A DNA stretch of 64,000 nucleotides from an uncultured Saprospiraceae bacterium (GTDB lineage Bacteria > Bacteroidota > Bacteroidia > Chitinophagales > Saprospiraceae). Each line of letters starts with the position of its first letter. Positions within the stretch are counted from its first letter, which is position 1. The DNA lies in NCBI GenBank assembly GCA_937959275.1, contig CALGLU010000036.1, positions 105,441 to 169,440 of the forward strand, written 5' to 3'. The notes under the pieces are model-generated. The model did no database searches. It worked only from the letters and a program-made list of their open reading frames with translations, and had not been told where the DNA came from. Shown in pieces: positions 16,138 to 25,705 of this stretch. The translations under genes and the position numbers were made by a program.

Positions 16138-16412
16138 ATAAGACATTAAAGGTTAGAAGTTGTATTAAAAATATGAAGTATAGACTCACACCAGACGAGA
16201 TAATTTCTAAGTCACAAGATTTTGGACTAAATGCAATAGCAAGTAATTCTATTGATGGTGGTTCAATCCATATTGAAATAAGTGCGATAAAATTACCACA
16301 AAGGAAGTTAGATGAAAGTGATCTGAAATTCTTAAATCTATTGCAATTGTTTATTCCTAATTCCAATGGAGGATTACATAGTATTTGTAGTCATGAGAAT
16401 CAATGCATTTAA
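16134..16412 (+). CDS. Small hypothetical phage protein
   Basis: This 92-residue protein overlaps the previous gene by 4 bases and, at its end, the convergent gene at 16357-16677 by 56 bases. The centre (GGSIHIEISAIKLP) is probably beta-strand. No family is recognised. It is the last rightward gene of the late run. Confidence 0.55.
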   Translation: MNKTLKVRSCIKNMKYRLTPDEIISKSQDFGLNAIASNSIDGGSIHIEISAIKLPQRKLDESDLKFLNLLQLFIPNSNGGLHSICSHENQCI

Positions 16413-16677
16413 CTTTTTTGGAAATTATATTTTTGTGTATTGTTGATTCTAGAATCTCGATACCATCGTTGTAACTATTTACTTCAAAAGATTTTTGCCT
16501 GTTGTCATATTCAGGGTTCGTTTCTCGGTTTGCCAATATCAAAGTCCACTTATCTGGCCTATAGGGAGAAATGCCACCTAGCTGTGGCGGCTTAGGGTAT
16601 TTTATATATGCAATTGGTGGATCAGTAGTAAAATTAACTAGGTCTAATATCTTCTTTATGATTTCATCATTTGTCAT
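16357..16677 (-). CDS. Hypothetical protein
   Basis: This 106-residue protein contains a proline-rich segment (YIKYPKPPQLGGISPYRPDKW) and many aromatic residues, with no known motif. It is convergent and overlapping with the last late gene, which is unusual but both frames look protein-like. It may be a host or cargo gene near the element's edge. Confidence 0.55.
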   Translation of the reverse strand: MTNDEIIKKILDLVNFTTDPPIAYIKYPKPPQLGGISPYRPDKWTLILANRETNPEYDNRQKSFEVNSYNDGIEILESTIHKNIISKKVKCIDSHDYKYYVILHWN

Positions 16678-16746
16678 ACTTGGTTGGTTGTTATTTTCAT
16701 GAATATATTTTGATTTATCGTATTTTAATAATTGATACTTAAAAGG

Positions 16747-17076
16747 TTATTTCAAAATATCCTTCGCCCGAAGAAGAATAGAGCCTCTTTGCCCTCTTAA
16801 CAAGGGTGATTCTGCGAGTTCCTTTTCTCTTTTCTTTCGATATTGGATGACCATGTGATATATGGGCTGTAGCTCAACTGGATAATCTTCTAAGTCCGTA
16901 AATTCTTCAATTTGTTTAAGCTGTGATACTATGCTTGAGTTGTAGAGTCTGTACCGTTTTATAAGTTCTCCAATGTCCTCTATTCCTGTCTCTTCTATGA
17001 TTTTCTTCATGCCTATAAGGGTGCATAGGTGTACTGTGTTTTGACTGAAATTGTAAAGGTATTTTGGATATTCCAT
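16747..17076 (-). CDS. Hypothetical protein
   Basis: This 109-residue helical protein has acidic and basic patches (EETGIEDIGELIKRYRLY; IQYRKKREKELAES) and no known domain. It is transcribed divergently from the small gene at 17146. It lies within 420 bp of the presumed right attachment site. Confidence 0.6.
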   Translation of the reverse strand: MEYPKYLYNFSQNTVHLCTLIGMKKIIEETGIEDIGELIKRYRLYNSSIVSQLKQIEEFTDLEDYPVELQPIYHMVIQYRKKREKELAESPLLRGQRGSILLRAKDILK

Positions 17077-17133
17077 GATTTGAATTTAAGTAAAATTTAA
17101 CTAATTCCAATTTCACCCCCATGAAATCAAGTA

Positions 17134-17141
17134 TACTTTTG
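17134..17141 (+). promoter_or_regulatory. Bacteroidota -7 element, near-leaderless promoter
   Basis: TACTTTTG matches TAnnTTTG and is four bases before the ATG at 17146, repeating the arrangement at 7101 and 11065. A TTT lies 20 bp upstream in place of the usual TTG. Confidence 0.5.
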
Positions 17142-17145
17142 TCGT

Positions 17146-17355
17146 ATGAGACAGTTTAAATCTTACAGTTATTCAAATAAAGAAATCACAGGAATCAAAT
17201 ATGTTTGGTCTGATTTGCTTGGTAATACACTAGAAGAAGAATTTTGGTATGATCCTGAATTTGGAAAACCTAAAATAGAGCCTAAACAAGATGAATGGGA
17301 GTTGGTCAGGTCGGTCATCATTTCACCTGAAGATTGTTTCTTTGGATTTCTATAG
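17146..17355 (+). CDS. Small hypothetical protein, last gene of the element
   Basis: This 69-residue acidic protein (MRQFKSYSYSNKEITGIKYVW...) is probably a small beta-strand-rich domain with four Trp residues. It has its own TAnnTTTG promoter element four bases before the ATG. It is the gene nearest the tRNA-Ala end of the element. The function is unknown. Confidence 0.6.
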   Translation: MRQFKSYSYSNKEITGIKYVWSDLLGNTLEEEFWYDPEFGKPKIEPKQDEWELVRSVIISPEDCFFGFL

Positions 17356-17407
17356 CATCAATTGAGAATTATATACGGAGCTAATTGAGTCCCTATAATG
17401 GAAGCTC

Positions 17408-17430
17408 AATGTATCAAATAATGTATCAAA
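17408..17430. repeat. Direct repeats near presumed attachment site
   Basis: AATGTATCAAA occurs at 17408-17418 and again at 17420-17430, a 12-bp period, about 50 bp inside the tRNA 3' end. Such paired repeats often serve as integrase arm-binding sites; here this is inference. Confidence 0.4.
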
Positions 17431-17477
17431 TTTTAGTATTATATAAAGTTGTAATGTATAATTAATTGATTATCAAG

Positions 17478-17551
17478 TGGAGCCTGGGGGAGTCGAACCC
17501 CCGACCTCTTGACTGCCAGTCAAACGCTCTAGCCAACTGAGCTAAGGCCCC
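17478..17551 (-). tRNA. tRNA-Ala (anticodon GGC)
   Basis: Read on the minus strand, the cloverleaf is complete: acceptor GGGGCCU with AGGCUCC and discriminator A, a D arm, an anticodon arm with loop CTGGCAG giving anticodon GGC, and a T arm GGGGG-TTCGACT-CCCCC. The G3:U70 pair, the identity element of tRNA-Ala, is present. CCA is not encoded. Its 3' end faces the phage element, the usual orientation for tRNA-targeted integration. It lies 116 bp after the stop of the giant exported protein gene, on the same strand. Confidence 0.95.
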
Positions 17552-17560
17552 GAAAATATG

Positions 17561-17587
17561 AGGGACATAGCGAAGTTGCCTGTCCCT
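17561..17587 (-). terminator. Hairpin between giant gene and tRNA
   Basis: AGGGACA (17561-17567) and TGTCCCT (17581-17587) form a 7-bp stem with a 13-nt loop between the 2432-residue gene and tRNA-Ala. No T-run follows, so it could be a terminator or a processing hairpin. Confidence 0.4.
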
Positions 17588-17666
17588 TATGAGGAATGAA
17601 CAATGGGAAGCTAAGGCCCGTGTTAAACATTGGCAAAAATACATTTAATTTTGAACGGTAAACATA

Positions 17667-20600
17667 TTAGCTTGTAAATCTCAAGAAATATTTTTCTCTG
17701 ATTTTGATGACTCCAATAATATTTAGTGCGAGGAACAAACAAATTAGCCCCCACTGTGATAGCGTTGGAATTTCCTGAGAATATGCCATCATGAATGTTA
17801 GGTTTGCCTCTGTAGAGCAACCAGGAAATGCCGGTGTTGGCCCTTCCGAAATAGTATTATTTACAAAGTCTCCTTGAAAAATTATCTCCAATGTATGTTG
17901 CTCACCAAAAAGTAATTCGCTGCCATTTATTTGTGTGGTTGGCTCACCATTTATGTAAAATTCGAATGTGCCTGGGTAATTATGAATTTCTGAGATTAAG
18001 TCTGTCAAATCATATACTTGATCATGATATAGAGGTGTCAACACTCTTGACATATCAATTTCAGGATAGCTGCATATATTAGTAATTGTAAATGTATCAT
18101 TGATACTAATACCCAAATCATAAGGACCAGTTATTTGAACGCTATAACCTGAATCATCAATATGGTCAAATAAGATTTCGTGATTACTTGTTGAAGAGTT
18201 AAATGCTAAATTATCACCTGCTGATATGCCAATGGGTGTAGACGTACCGTTTAAGGCTCCCACATCTATAACTGTCCAAGTATCAAATTGATCTGTGTTA
18301 AAAATGGAGATCGTCTCATTAAACGTGCCATCTCTAGCTCCATTTGTAGATTGGTCATTGTTACATGAGCATGGATCTTGAGTACCATAGTAATCACAAT
18401 TGATTGACAAGCTGAACTGTCCAAAATCATTCAGATATTCATTTGTCATATATAATAAATAAGTAATGGATTCCTCGGTTTGGAAATAAATAGAACTTTC
18501 GGTGTTAAAGTAAAACGATTCACATGAAAGTGACTCACAGTCAGCGTTAAATATGACTAATTGAGGAGAATTGAATTCTGCATTAACATCAATCTGTATT
18601 ACGTCTCCGCTTCCTTGATATGTATACCATAGCCCTGGACCAGTAAATGCATATGCAACAGATGGACAATAGTCAAAATCTCCTGTGTAACCTGTCGCTA
18701 GTGCGAGAGAATCAGTTACTGTATCACCACAATTTAAGTGTATAGGTGTTGCACAAAAGTCATTTTCAATAGGTTCTGCACAATTGATCTGAAAGGAAAA
18801 ATCTGTTATGCCACCGTAATTCGAAGTCAGGTAGATTGAATATTCACCCTCAGGTAAATATATAGTTTCTTGTAAGTCAGTACTATTAAAATTTAAGATT
18901 GAATTATAGCAATCCGTGACTGAACAATCATCAAGAAAAATATAAATCTGTTCTTGAAAGTCTCCTGAATAATTAAATTCATATACTATATCGCCTGTCG
19001 AAAAGAAGCTATACCAAACCCCAGGTGAAGTATTGAAGTCGTTATTACAAGAAAAATCTATGGCCGTAGCCAAATCCAATGTTGCATTGATAAGTTGGCC
19101 ACAGTTTATTTCGATAGCATCTTCACAATTATCATTTTCTAATGGTTCATGACAGGCTACATCGAAAGAAAATTCTCCATTTTCAACAATATCATCTCCT
19201 GTAGTAGCTCTGATGAAATATGTATTGCCGGCTTCTGCATAAAATAAATTATTTGTACTTGAATACGATAAATACAACTGCTCAGGGCAAGCATTTTCTA
19301 AGTCTCCACATGCTTGATAAGGATAAATGTGTAATCGGATGTTATTTGCTGAACTATAGAGATATGAAAATTCAATTAATTCATCAGTACCATTTATAAA
19401 GTACCAAAGATCTGCTTGGTATAGGTTAGAAACACAGTGAGAAAAGTCATTGTTTACACCAGCTAAAGCTGTATTTCCTGTGACAGAATTTCCGCATCCT
19501 ATCTGAATGGCATTTTCGCATAGATCATTTGCCTCTGGTTCAGCACATGTCAAACTGAATGAATACTGCCCTCCGCTTTGATAATTATATGTATGAACTC
19601 TGATTAAATAAGAAGTGCCAGAAGCGGCATAAAAACTTCTTGTAGAATTTGAGTTTATTGAAAATTCGGAAAGACAGCTTTCGTACTCAGCTTGACACAG
19701 ATCTTGATACAGTTGAAAATAAATACTTCCAGCATAACTACCTATAAGATTGAATTCTATAATTTGATTTGTTCCTTCTAGCACATACCACAAGTCAGGC
19801 TCTTCTTCAATGTGGCAACCATTAAAATTATTTGAATATGTAGCCATAGAGTTATCGTCTGCGATGATGGATCCACAAGTAATTGTTGTCGCAGTTTCAC
19901 AACTATCGTTAATAATTGGATCAAAACAATTTAATGCAAATGCAAAATCACCTTTGGAATCAGAGTATCCTGTAGAGACTTGAAAATAATATTGGATACC
20001 TGGCATCGTTATAAAATAGTGTGAATTGGAAGGAAGGATTTCAATAGACTGTTCAAAAGTGGCGTTGGTATCACAGCCTGATGAGAATATGTCTATGTTA
20101 ATTCTTGAAATGAGTCCTTGTAAAAAAGATAATTCTATCACATCCCCTGTACCTAGAAAAGAGTACCATACATCTGATGATGAATAGTTGTTAGGAGGCA
20201 AAGCAAATTCTGTAGAGCCGACTATAACCTCACCACAGCTGATTGGACTGGCCCCAGTGCAGTCGTCATTTTCAATTGGCTCATGACACAATAACTCTAG
20301 CGAAAATTCTCCTAAGTCATCCTCATCAAATGTCACCGCTAAAAGATAGTCCGTACCACTCTCTGCAAAAAATAAATCAGAATTGTTGGATGTTACTTCA
20401 ACGACTGCGTAATTGTCACAGTTATTTAATTGACAATTATCCTCAAAAATATAAATTTGAAGGCTAAAACTTGGTCCAAAAATATAATCAAAACTGTGGA
20501 TCATGCCATCTCCTGTCAGTGTATACCACAAGTCAGAGAAGTGCGGATTATAATAACAATTAGGTTGATCAATCGCTAGCGAAGAAAACGTACTATTCCC

Positions 20601-23600
20601 TTCTAATAGAGTGCCACAGGTAATGTTTTCTGCATTTTCACACTCATTATTATCTGCTGGTGGCAGACAGTTTAATTCAAATTCGAAAACGCCAGGATTG
20701 TTATATTCTCCAAAGACTCGAATGTAATAAATAGAATCTTGCTCTGCTAAAAAGTAATTGTAGCCATTGTTCCCATTATTTAGGCTTATATCAAGTGAAG
20801 TGTTGCATTGTAGATAAGTAGACGCACATGGCTCATTATAGATTTGAAGAATTATCCTGTCATCTACACTTTGTAAATGGTGAAACTCTATGATATCTCC
20901 AGTACCCGTTATCGTATACCAGACGTCCTCAATATTTTCATAATAACATCCATTGTAAATCATCACAGATGTTGCAAAATTAGTATTGCCTCCAACTGTT
21001 TGTCCACAACTTATGTCAATTGCATCTTCGCAATTATCATTTGTTTCTCTTTTCTGGCAACTAATGTTAATTCTGGCTTGAGTGGTTCGATCATCAGACA
21101 TCCGTATTAAATATATTGAGTCCATTTCTGCAAAAAAGGTATAAGAGTTATCCTGATATAAAGAACCACTCTGGGGACATTCTAATTGTAGATTCTCACA
21201 TGTCTGCTTGTAGATATCTAAGTTTAAATGTGTTAAACTAATAGGTCCGTCTAAACTTAGATTTACGAATTCATCAGTCCCAGTTATAGAATACCACAAA
21301 TCAGGTACTTGATTTGGGTAGGTGTTGCATTCATCAACCAGACCGCTATTGGATGCTGCTGAAAGATCCAAGTCAATCACATCACCACAACTGATGGGGG
21401 TACTATTCAAACAGTCATCGTTAGCAGCTGGTGTGAAACAATCAATTTGAAAATTGAATTCTGATTCATTTTGCTGATCATACAATCGAATTAAATAGGA
21501 TTGACCTACTTCAGCCAAAAAGGAATTGCTAAAGTCATTCGTTATATCAAACTGATAAGCACATTGAGATAGGTCTTGGTCACAAGTGGACTCAATAATA
21601 CTGATTGCTGTATAGTGTGAATTGTTGAGTAGATCGGTAAATTGATATATCAATCCATCACCCACTATAGTGAACCAAACATCATGTCGGATAATATTGT
21701 ATGACGAGCCGCATGTTTGCTCCTCGTTGGCAAAGTCAATAGTCGCCGTTTCTAACATGCCAGAATACTCATTACCACAAACCAGCTCAATCGCATCTTC
21801 ACAAAAATCATTGACATAGGGTGGAGGACAAAGGTGACTAAACGAGAAATCTTCGCTATCCAATCCACATCCTGTCGTTACTCTGATTAAATACGTACTA
21901 CCAGAATATGCGAAAAAGTTGATGGGGATGTCTGTTACATCATCATAATAAAATCGGAATATACGTTCGCCTAAATCGTCACACATTCCTTCATAGACGT
22001 CAAAACTTATATTACCAGCCGAACTTGAAATAAATTGAAATGCATGTAAGGCATCATCACCTTGAATGCTATACCATAGATCATTCTGACTACCCAGATT
22101 ACAACCATCATCTATTTCTGTGGTGGCAAACGCTGTACTACCATTTACGACATCATCGCATTCAAGAGGAATTGCATTTATGCAATCATCATTAACAGCC
22201 AGGTCATGACATGTTAATCCAAATGAAAACCCACCAACATATTCAGGGTCATAAATATTTAGGGTTACCCTGATTAAATAAGTCGAGTCGAGTTCTGCAA
22301 AGAAAAATGCATTAGGTGAATTACTTGCATTGAGAAATAAAAACTCAGGACAATCGTATGGATGGAAGTTGCAATCACTTTTAAATATTTGTATCGCCAT
22401 ATCATCAAATTGACTGGAGATATATTCCAGTTCTATTATATTGTCTTGACCAGTTATTGTATACCATACATCTGGAGCATCTATGGCTCCGCAAGATTCA
22501 TCACCAAATTCAAAAGTAGCTCCTTCAGTTGTTCCTTGAACTACAGTATCACATGTAATTGCTATAGCTCCGTCACACGAATCATTTTGTATTGGTTCTT
22601 GACAGCTCACTGCAAATTCAAATTCACCTTTGGGGTCCGTCCCATAACTGAATTGCTCTACTTTTACAAAGTACTGTAATCCCACACTTGTTTGTAAGTT
22701 AAACTCATCTGCCTGTGAAAAATTACCAGAAATATCAAACCAAAATTCACAGTCATCCATTCCAGAGGCACATGTATCATAAAATAAATTAAATCGCAGC
22801 CTATTTTCTTCACTTTGAACATGTGTGAATGTCCAAACATTGCCATCACCTACAAAGGAGTACCATAGATCTCTTGCTTCGCTTCCAAAACAGCCATCAC
22901 TAGGTGTGTAGGTAGCAGTAGTTGTATTCCCGAGAACATTCATTCCGCAATCAATGAGTAGGGCAGTGTCACAAAAATCACCAGCGATTGGATCAGGACA
23001 TGTCACATTAAATGATAGGTCTCCTGGATTTTCTTGATATGAAATTAGCTCAATGATATAGTCAATTCCTGACTGTGTTAAAAAATCTTGAGAAGGCGAA
23101 TTGTTACTTAACGTAAAATTTGAGTAACATGACAGTCCTCCATTGCAACTTCCAGTATAAATCCTAAATGAAATTAAATCATTGTCACTGTTCTCATAAT
23201 TAAATGAATAGATATTGCCGTCTCCAGAAAGTATATACCAAACGTCTGGATCCCCTTCATAATCACAACCATTATAGGAGTCAGAAAAGCTGGCACTAGC
23301 TAGATTGACAGCGTACTGTTGATCGCAAACTACTGGAATAGCATTAACACAATCATCATTGGGCTCAGCTTCAATGCAACGCAATTGAAATGAATACTCA
23401 CCTGATGGAAAAGTGGAATCTGATGATACCCTTATCCAATATTGGACACCGTTTTGCGTAGCGAATAAACCAGAATCATTTTCATTGTATCCGTTAGAAT
23501 TGTAAAGTAGTTCGATTGGCTCAAAACAATTGAAATAAGTCGAAGTACATGATTCACTAGAAACTAATAATCTAAGATGATCAACATCGTTGTCTAAAAT

Positions 23601-24965
23601 AGTGAATTCATATATCTGACCATCACCTAAAAAGGAATACCAAATATCGTTGCCATAAATGTAGTTACATCCATCTGAGAAATCTGTAAATGTTGTGTTT
23701 TCTAAATTTCCATTTACTTGATCTCCACATCCAATGTTAATTGCATTTTCGCATTGGTCATTGACGATTTCGTCAAAACATTCTATTGAGAAATTAAAGT
23801 TATAGCCGAATTGATTAAAACCATTTGGTGCTAAACTAATTAAATATTCAATTCCTGGCTCAGTTAAAAAAGTAAAGTTTGGAGAACTTGTGCCGATTGT
23901 GAAAAAGTTATCACATGGCTGTGAGGTCGATAGACAGCCATTTTCATAAATTTGGAAACTTAAAACTTCAGAGTCGCTGTCTTCAAACACAAACTTCAGA
24001 ACACTGCCGTCACCTATGATTTTGTACCATACATCTGGATAATCATGACAACTTGCATTTGAATCATTAAGTGTTAAGAATTGTGCAGATCCAGAAACAT
24101 TATCACCACAAGATAACAGCAATGCCTCATCACATTCGTCATTCGCTATTGGTGTGGAACAATTAATTGAAAATGCAAATTCTTCATTATAAGCATCAAA
24201 TATGTTAATTAAATATTCCTCTCCTAGTTCAGCAAAAAATGTAAAACTATTACCTAAAAAATCATCTCCAATACAGTTGGATAAGATACCTGCGCAAGAA
24301 GAATCATAGACTTGAAAACTCATACGGAATGGCATATCGGTAAAGAGTTCGACTATTTGATCGGTGCCAACAACTTTATACCAGACATCTCTGTCACGTG
24401 TTGTGCCACAATTCGTATGGAGATATTCCTCAGTCGCGAATATTGTGGTACCAGAAACAGCTTGTCCACAAGTAAGTGTTATGGCAGAGTCACATGTATC
24501 ATTTGATACAAGATCGTTGCATTGTAAGCTGAATGAGAAATCTCCATTGTCACAGCAATATTCTGAAATGCGAAAAAGATAGATCGTATTTTCCTCTGCG
24601 AAAAAACTCCTATTTTTAAATGGTTGGTCCACATAAATAGTAAAATCGTCTATACAAGAATTTGTTGAATTGCAATCATTTAATAGAATGTCTACTTCAA
24701 TAGAGCCATTGAATCCACTAATAAATTCAAAGTCTACAATCTGTCCCGTACCTGAAAATTGATACCAAACATCAGCGTTATCTTCATAACTGCAGCCATT
24801 GTTAATATCTCTGAAAGTAGCGTCAGTTATGCTTCCAGAGATCGTTTGTCCACAGTCAATGATAATCGCATTTTCACAATCATCATTCACTGGAGTCTGA
24901 GCAAGCATCGAAATATTAAACATCAATAAATAGAGACAAAGCAGTTGTTTTGTAAAAATAGTCAT
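17667..24965 (-). CDS. Giant exported repeat protein with IPTL-CTERM tail
   Basis: This is a 2432-residue protein with a Sec signal peptide (ending about residue 22, MLAQ). From residue 24 to about 2130 it consists of 17 tandem modules of roughly 125 residues. Each follows the plan ND-x-C..A...CG....G.T..A.......DVWY.F.G.G.......F..........I....C.......C.......FFA..G..YLIRV......G.FSF...C, resembling the pre-peptidase C-terminal (PPC-like) beta-sandwich; the conserved Cys residues probably form disulphides. A different beta-rich domain follows, and the last residues are IPTLSQWG, a hydrophobic helix and a basic end (REKY), which is the IPTL-CTERM sorting signal plan. It is probably a surface or matrix adhesin anchored or cleaved at the membrane; that role is inference. 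Confidence 0.9.
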   Translation of the reverse strand: MTIFTKQLLCLYLLMFNISMLAQTPVNDDCENAIIIDCGQTISGSITDATFRDINNGCSYEDNADVWYQFSGTGQIVDFEFISGFNGSIEVDILLNDCNSTNSCIDDFTIYVDQPFKNRSFFAEENTIYLFRISEYCCDNGDFSFSLQCNDLVSNDTCDSAITLTCGQAVSGTTIFATEEYLHTNCGTTRDRDVWYKVVGTDQIVELFTDMPFRMSFQVYDSSCAGILSNCIGDDFLGNSFTFFAELGEEYLINIFDAYNEEFAFSINCSTPIANDECDEALLLSCGDNVSGSAQFLTLNDSNASCHDYPDVWYKIIGDGSVLKFVFEDSDSEVLSFQIYENGCLSTSQPCDNFFTIGTSSPNFTFLTEPGIEYLISLAPNGFNQFGYNFNFSIECFDEIVNDQCENAINIGCGDQVNGNLENTTFTDFSDGCNYIYGNDIWYSFLGDGQIYEFTILDNDVDHLRLLVSSESCTSTYFNCFEPIELLYNSNGYNENDSGLFATQNGVQYWIRVSSDSTFPSGEYSFQLRCIEAEPNDDCVNAIPVVCDQQYAVNLASASFSDSYNGCDYEGDPDVWYILSGDGNIYSFNYENSDNDLISFRIYTGSCNGGLSCYSNFTLSNNSPSQDFLTQSGIDYIIELISYQENPGDLSFNVTCPDPIAGDFCDTALLIDCGMNVLGNTTTATYTPSDGCFGSEARDLWYSFVGDGNVWTFTHVQSEENRLRFNLFYDTCASGMDDCEFWFDISGNFSQADEFNLQTSVGLQYFVKVEQFSYGTDPKGEFEFAVSCQEPIQNDSCDGAIAITCDTVVQGTTEGATFEFGDESCGAIDAPDVWYTITGQDNIIELEYISSQFDDMAIQIFKSDCNFHPYDCPEFLFLNASNSPNAFFFAELDSTYLIRVTLNIYDPEYVGGFSFGLTCHDLAVNDDCINAIPLECDDVVNGSTAFATTEIDDGCNLGSQNDLWYSIQGDDALHAFQFISSSAGNISFDVYEGMCDDLGERIFRFYYDDVTDIPINFFAYSGSTYLIRVTTGCGLDSEDFSFSHLCPPPYVNDFCEDAIELVCGNEYSGMLETATIDFANEEQTCGSSYNIIRHDVWFTIVGDGLIYQFTDLLNNSHYTAISIIESTCDQDLSQCAYQFDITNDFSNSFLAEVGQSYLIRLYDQQNESEFNFQIDCFTPAANDDCLNSTPISCGDVIDLDLSAASNSGLVDECNTYPNQVPDLWYSITGTDEFVNLSLDGPISLTHLNLDIYKQTCENLQLECPQSGSLYQDNSYTFFAEMDSIYLIRMSDDRTTQARINISCQKRETNDNCEDAIDISCGQTVGGNTNFATSVMIYNGCYYENIEDVWYTITGTGDIIEFHHLQSVDDRIILQIYNEPCASTYLQCNTSLDISLNNGNNGYNYFLAEQDSIYYIRVFGEYNNPGVFEFELNCLPPADNNECENAENITCGTLLEGNSTFSSLAIDQPNCYYNPHFSDLWYTLTGDGMIHSFDYIFGPSFSLQIYIFEDNCQLNNCDNYAVVEVTSNNSDLFFAESGTDYLLAVTFDEDDLGEFSLELLCHEPIENDDCTGASPISCGEVIVGSTEFALPPNNYSSSDVWYSFLGTGDVIELSFLQGLISRINIDIFSSGCDTNATFEQSIEILPSNSHYFITMPGIQYYFQVSTGYSDSKGDFAFALNCFDPIINDSCETATTITCGSIIADDNSMATYSNNFNGCHIEEEPDLWYVLEGTNQIIEFNLIGSYAGSIYFQLYQDLCQAEYESCLSEFSINSNSTRSFYAASGTSYLIRVHTYNYQSGGQYSFSLTCAEPEANDLCENAIQIGCGNSVTGNTALAGVNNDFSHCVSNLYQADLWYFINGTDELIEFSYLYSSANNIRLHIYPYQACGDLENACPEQLYLSYSSTNNLFYAEAGNTYFIRATTGDDIVENGEFSFDVACHEPLENDNCEDAIEINCGQLINATLDLATAIDFSCNNDFNTSPGVWYSFFSTGDIVYEFNYSGDFQEQIYIFLDDCSVTDCYNSILNFNSTDLQETIYLPEGEYSIYLTSNYGGITDFSFQINCAEPIENDFCATPIHLNCGDTVTDSLALATGYTGDFDYCPSVAYAFTGPGLWYTYQGSGDVIQIDVNAEFNSPQLVIFNADCESLSCESFYFNTESSIYFQTEESITYLLYMTNEYLNDFGQFSLSINCDYYGTQDPCSCNNDQSTNGARDGTFNETISIFNTDQFDTWTVIDVGALNGTSTPIGISAGDNLAFNSSTSNHEILFDHIDDSGYSVQITGPYDLGISINDTFTITNICSYPEIDMSRVLTPLYHDQVYDLTDLISEIHNYPGTFEFYINGEPTTQINGSELLFGEQHTLEIIFQGDFVNNTISEGPTPAFPGCSTEANLTFMMAYSQEIPTLSQWGLICLFLALNIIGVIKIREKYFLRFTS
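18390..24905 (-). repeat. 17 tandem PPC-like modules (coding)
   Basis: The coding DNA holds 17 diverged repeats averaging about 380 bp. They can be counted from the opening motif (NDxCxxA...C) in the translation. The DNA copies have diverged strongly while the motif is kept, so the array is old and under protein-level selection rather than a recent expansion. Confidence 0.85.
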
Positions 24966-25408
24966 GTCATTTTAGTTGTTTGATTATCAATATAGATGTT
25001 TTTAATCACCATGGGTAAACATATAGAATAAATTAATATGATAATTTATTTTGGTGCTAAGCGATTTTGAATATCATTGTTTTAAGATGCCAACTGGTTT
25101 GCTTTATCTATTGAGATATCTATATCTTATTAGTTTCATTTAAGTATATATCTTTATTTTTTAACAATCTTACCTACAGCTATTAAAAAAAAAAATACTG
25201 AATTGGCAAATTTAGGGGCTTGTCAACAAATCATTTGAAGACAAGTATTCTGTAAATTGATTACTTTACATTGTCTTACTAACGATAGACTTTGGGCCAC
25301 CATTGGTTAGATTCAAGCACTAAATGGATGCTGAGAATAGCGAAATAGTTATTGTTTTATAGCTTTTAGTAAAAGGGATTGTTTTATTTTATGATCAATA
25401 ATAGTATT

Positions 25409-25702
25409 ATGTACTACACACTCACATACCATTTTGCTGATAACTACATCAGCGCACGAGCAGCGCATCGAATTCAACATTTTGATCACATTACGAAATA
25501 TAAAGCAACAGGTCAATTTTTAATGGGTGGTGCTTTCGATGATCAAAAATCAGCGCTCTTGATTTTCAAAGTCGATAATGCTTCTGTTGTAAAAGAATTT
25601 GCAACAACGGATCCTTATGTGATCAATAAAGTTGTTACAAATTGGGAATGTAAACAATGGAATATGGTAACAGGAGATGTGATACCAGTGCCAGAACCTT
25701 AA
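25409..25702 (+). CDS. YciI-like protein
   Basis: This 97-residue protein has the YCII fold pattern: R..H...HITKYKATGQFLMGGAFDD, a strand LLIFKVDN, and a DPYV motif followed by a Trp. Related proteins are small dimeric enzymes of uncertain activity with a His-Asp pair (here H30 or H33 and the Asp of DPYV). I used the ATG at 25409 (MYYTLTYHF); the frame is open further upstream but without a better start. It is monocistronic, convergent with the gene ending at 25706. Confidence 0.8.
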   Translation: MYYTLTYHFADNYISARAAHRIQHFDHITKYKATGQFLMGGAFDDQKSALLIFKVDNASVVKEFATTDPYVINKVVTNWECKQWNMVTGDVIPVPEP

Positions 25703-25705
25703 ATA

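Noticed and set aside
17462..17644. 60-codon frame on the minus strand over the tRNA
   Set aside because: It is the tRNA-Ala sequence read as protein, a common artefact.
17891..24582. Plus-strand open frames inside the giant gene
   Set aside because: They lie wholly within the 17-module coding region, share no motif and follow its codon structure in antisense.
24966..25378. 413-bp gap upstream of the giant gene
   Set aside because: I looked for a promoter, RNA or small gene; only a CAAATTTA (minus-strand TAAATTTG) at 25207-25214 fits a -7 element, without a matching -33, too far from the start to list.
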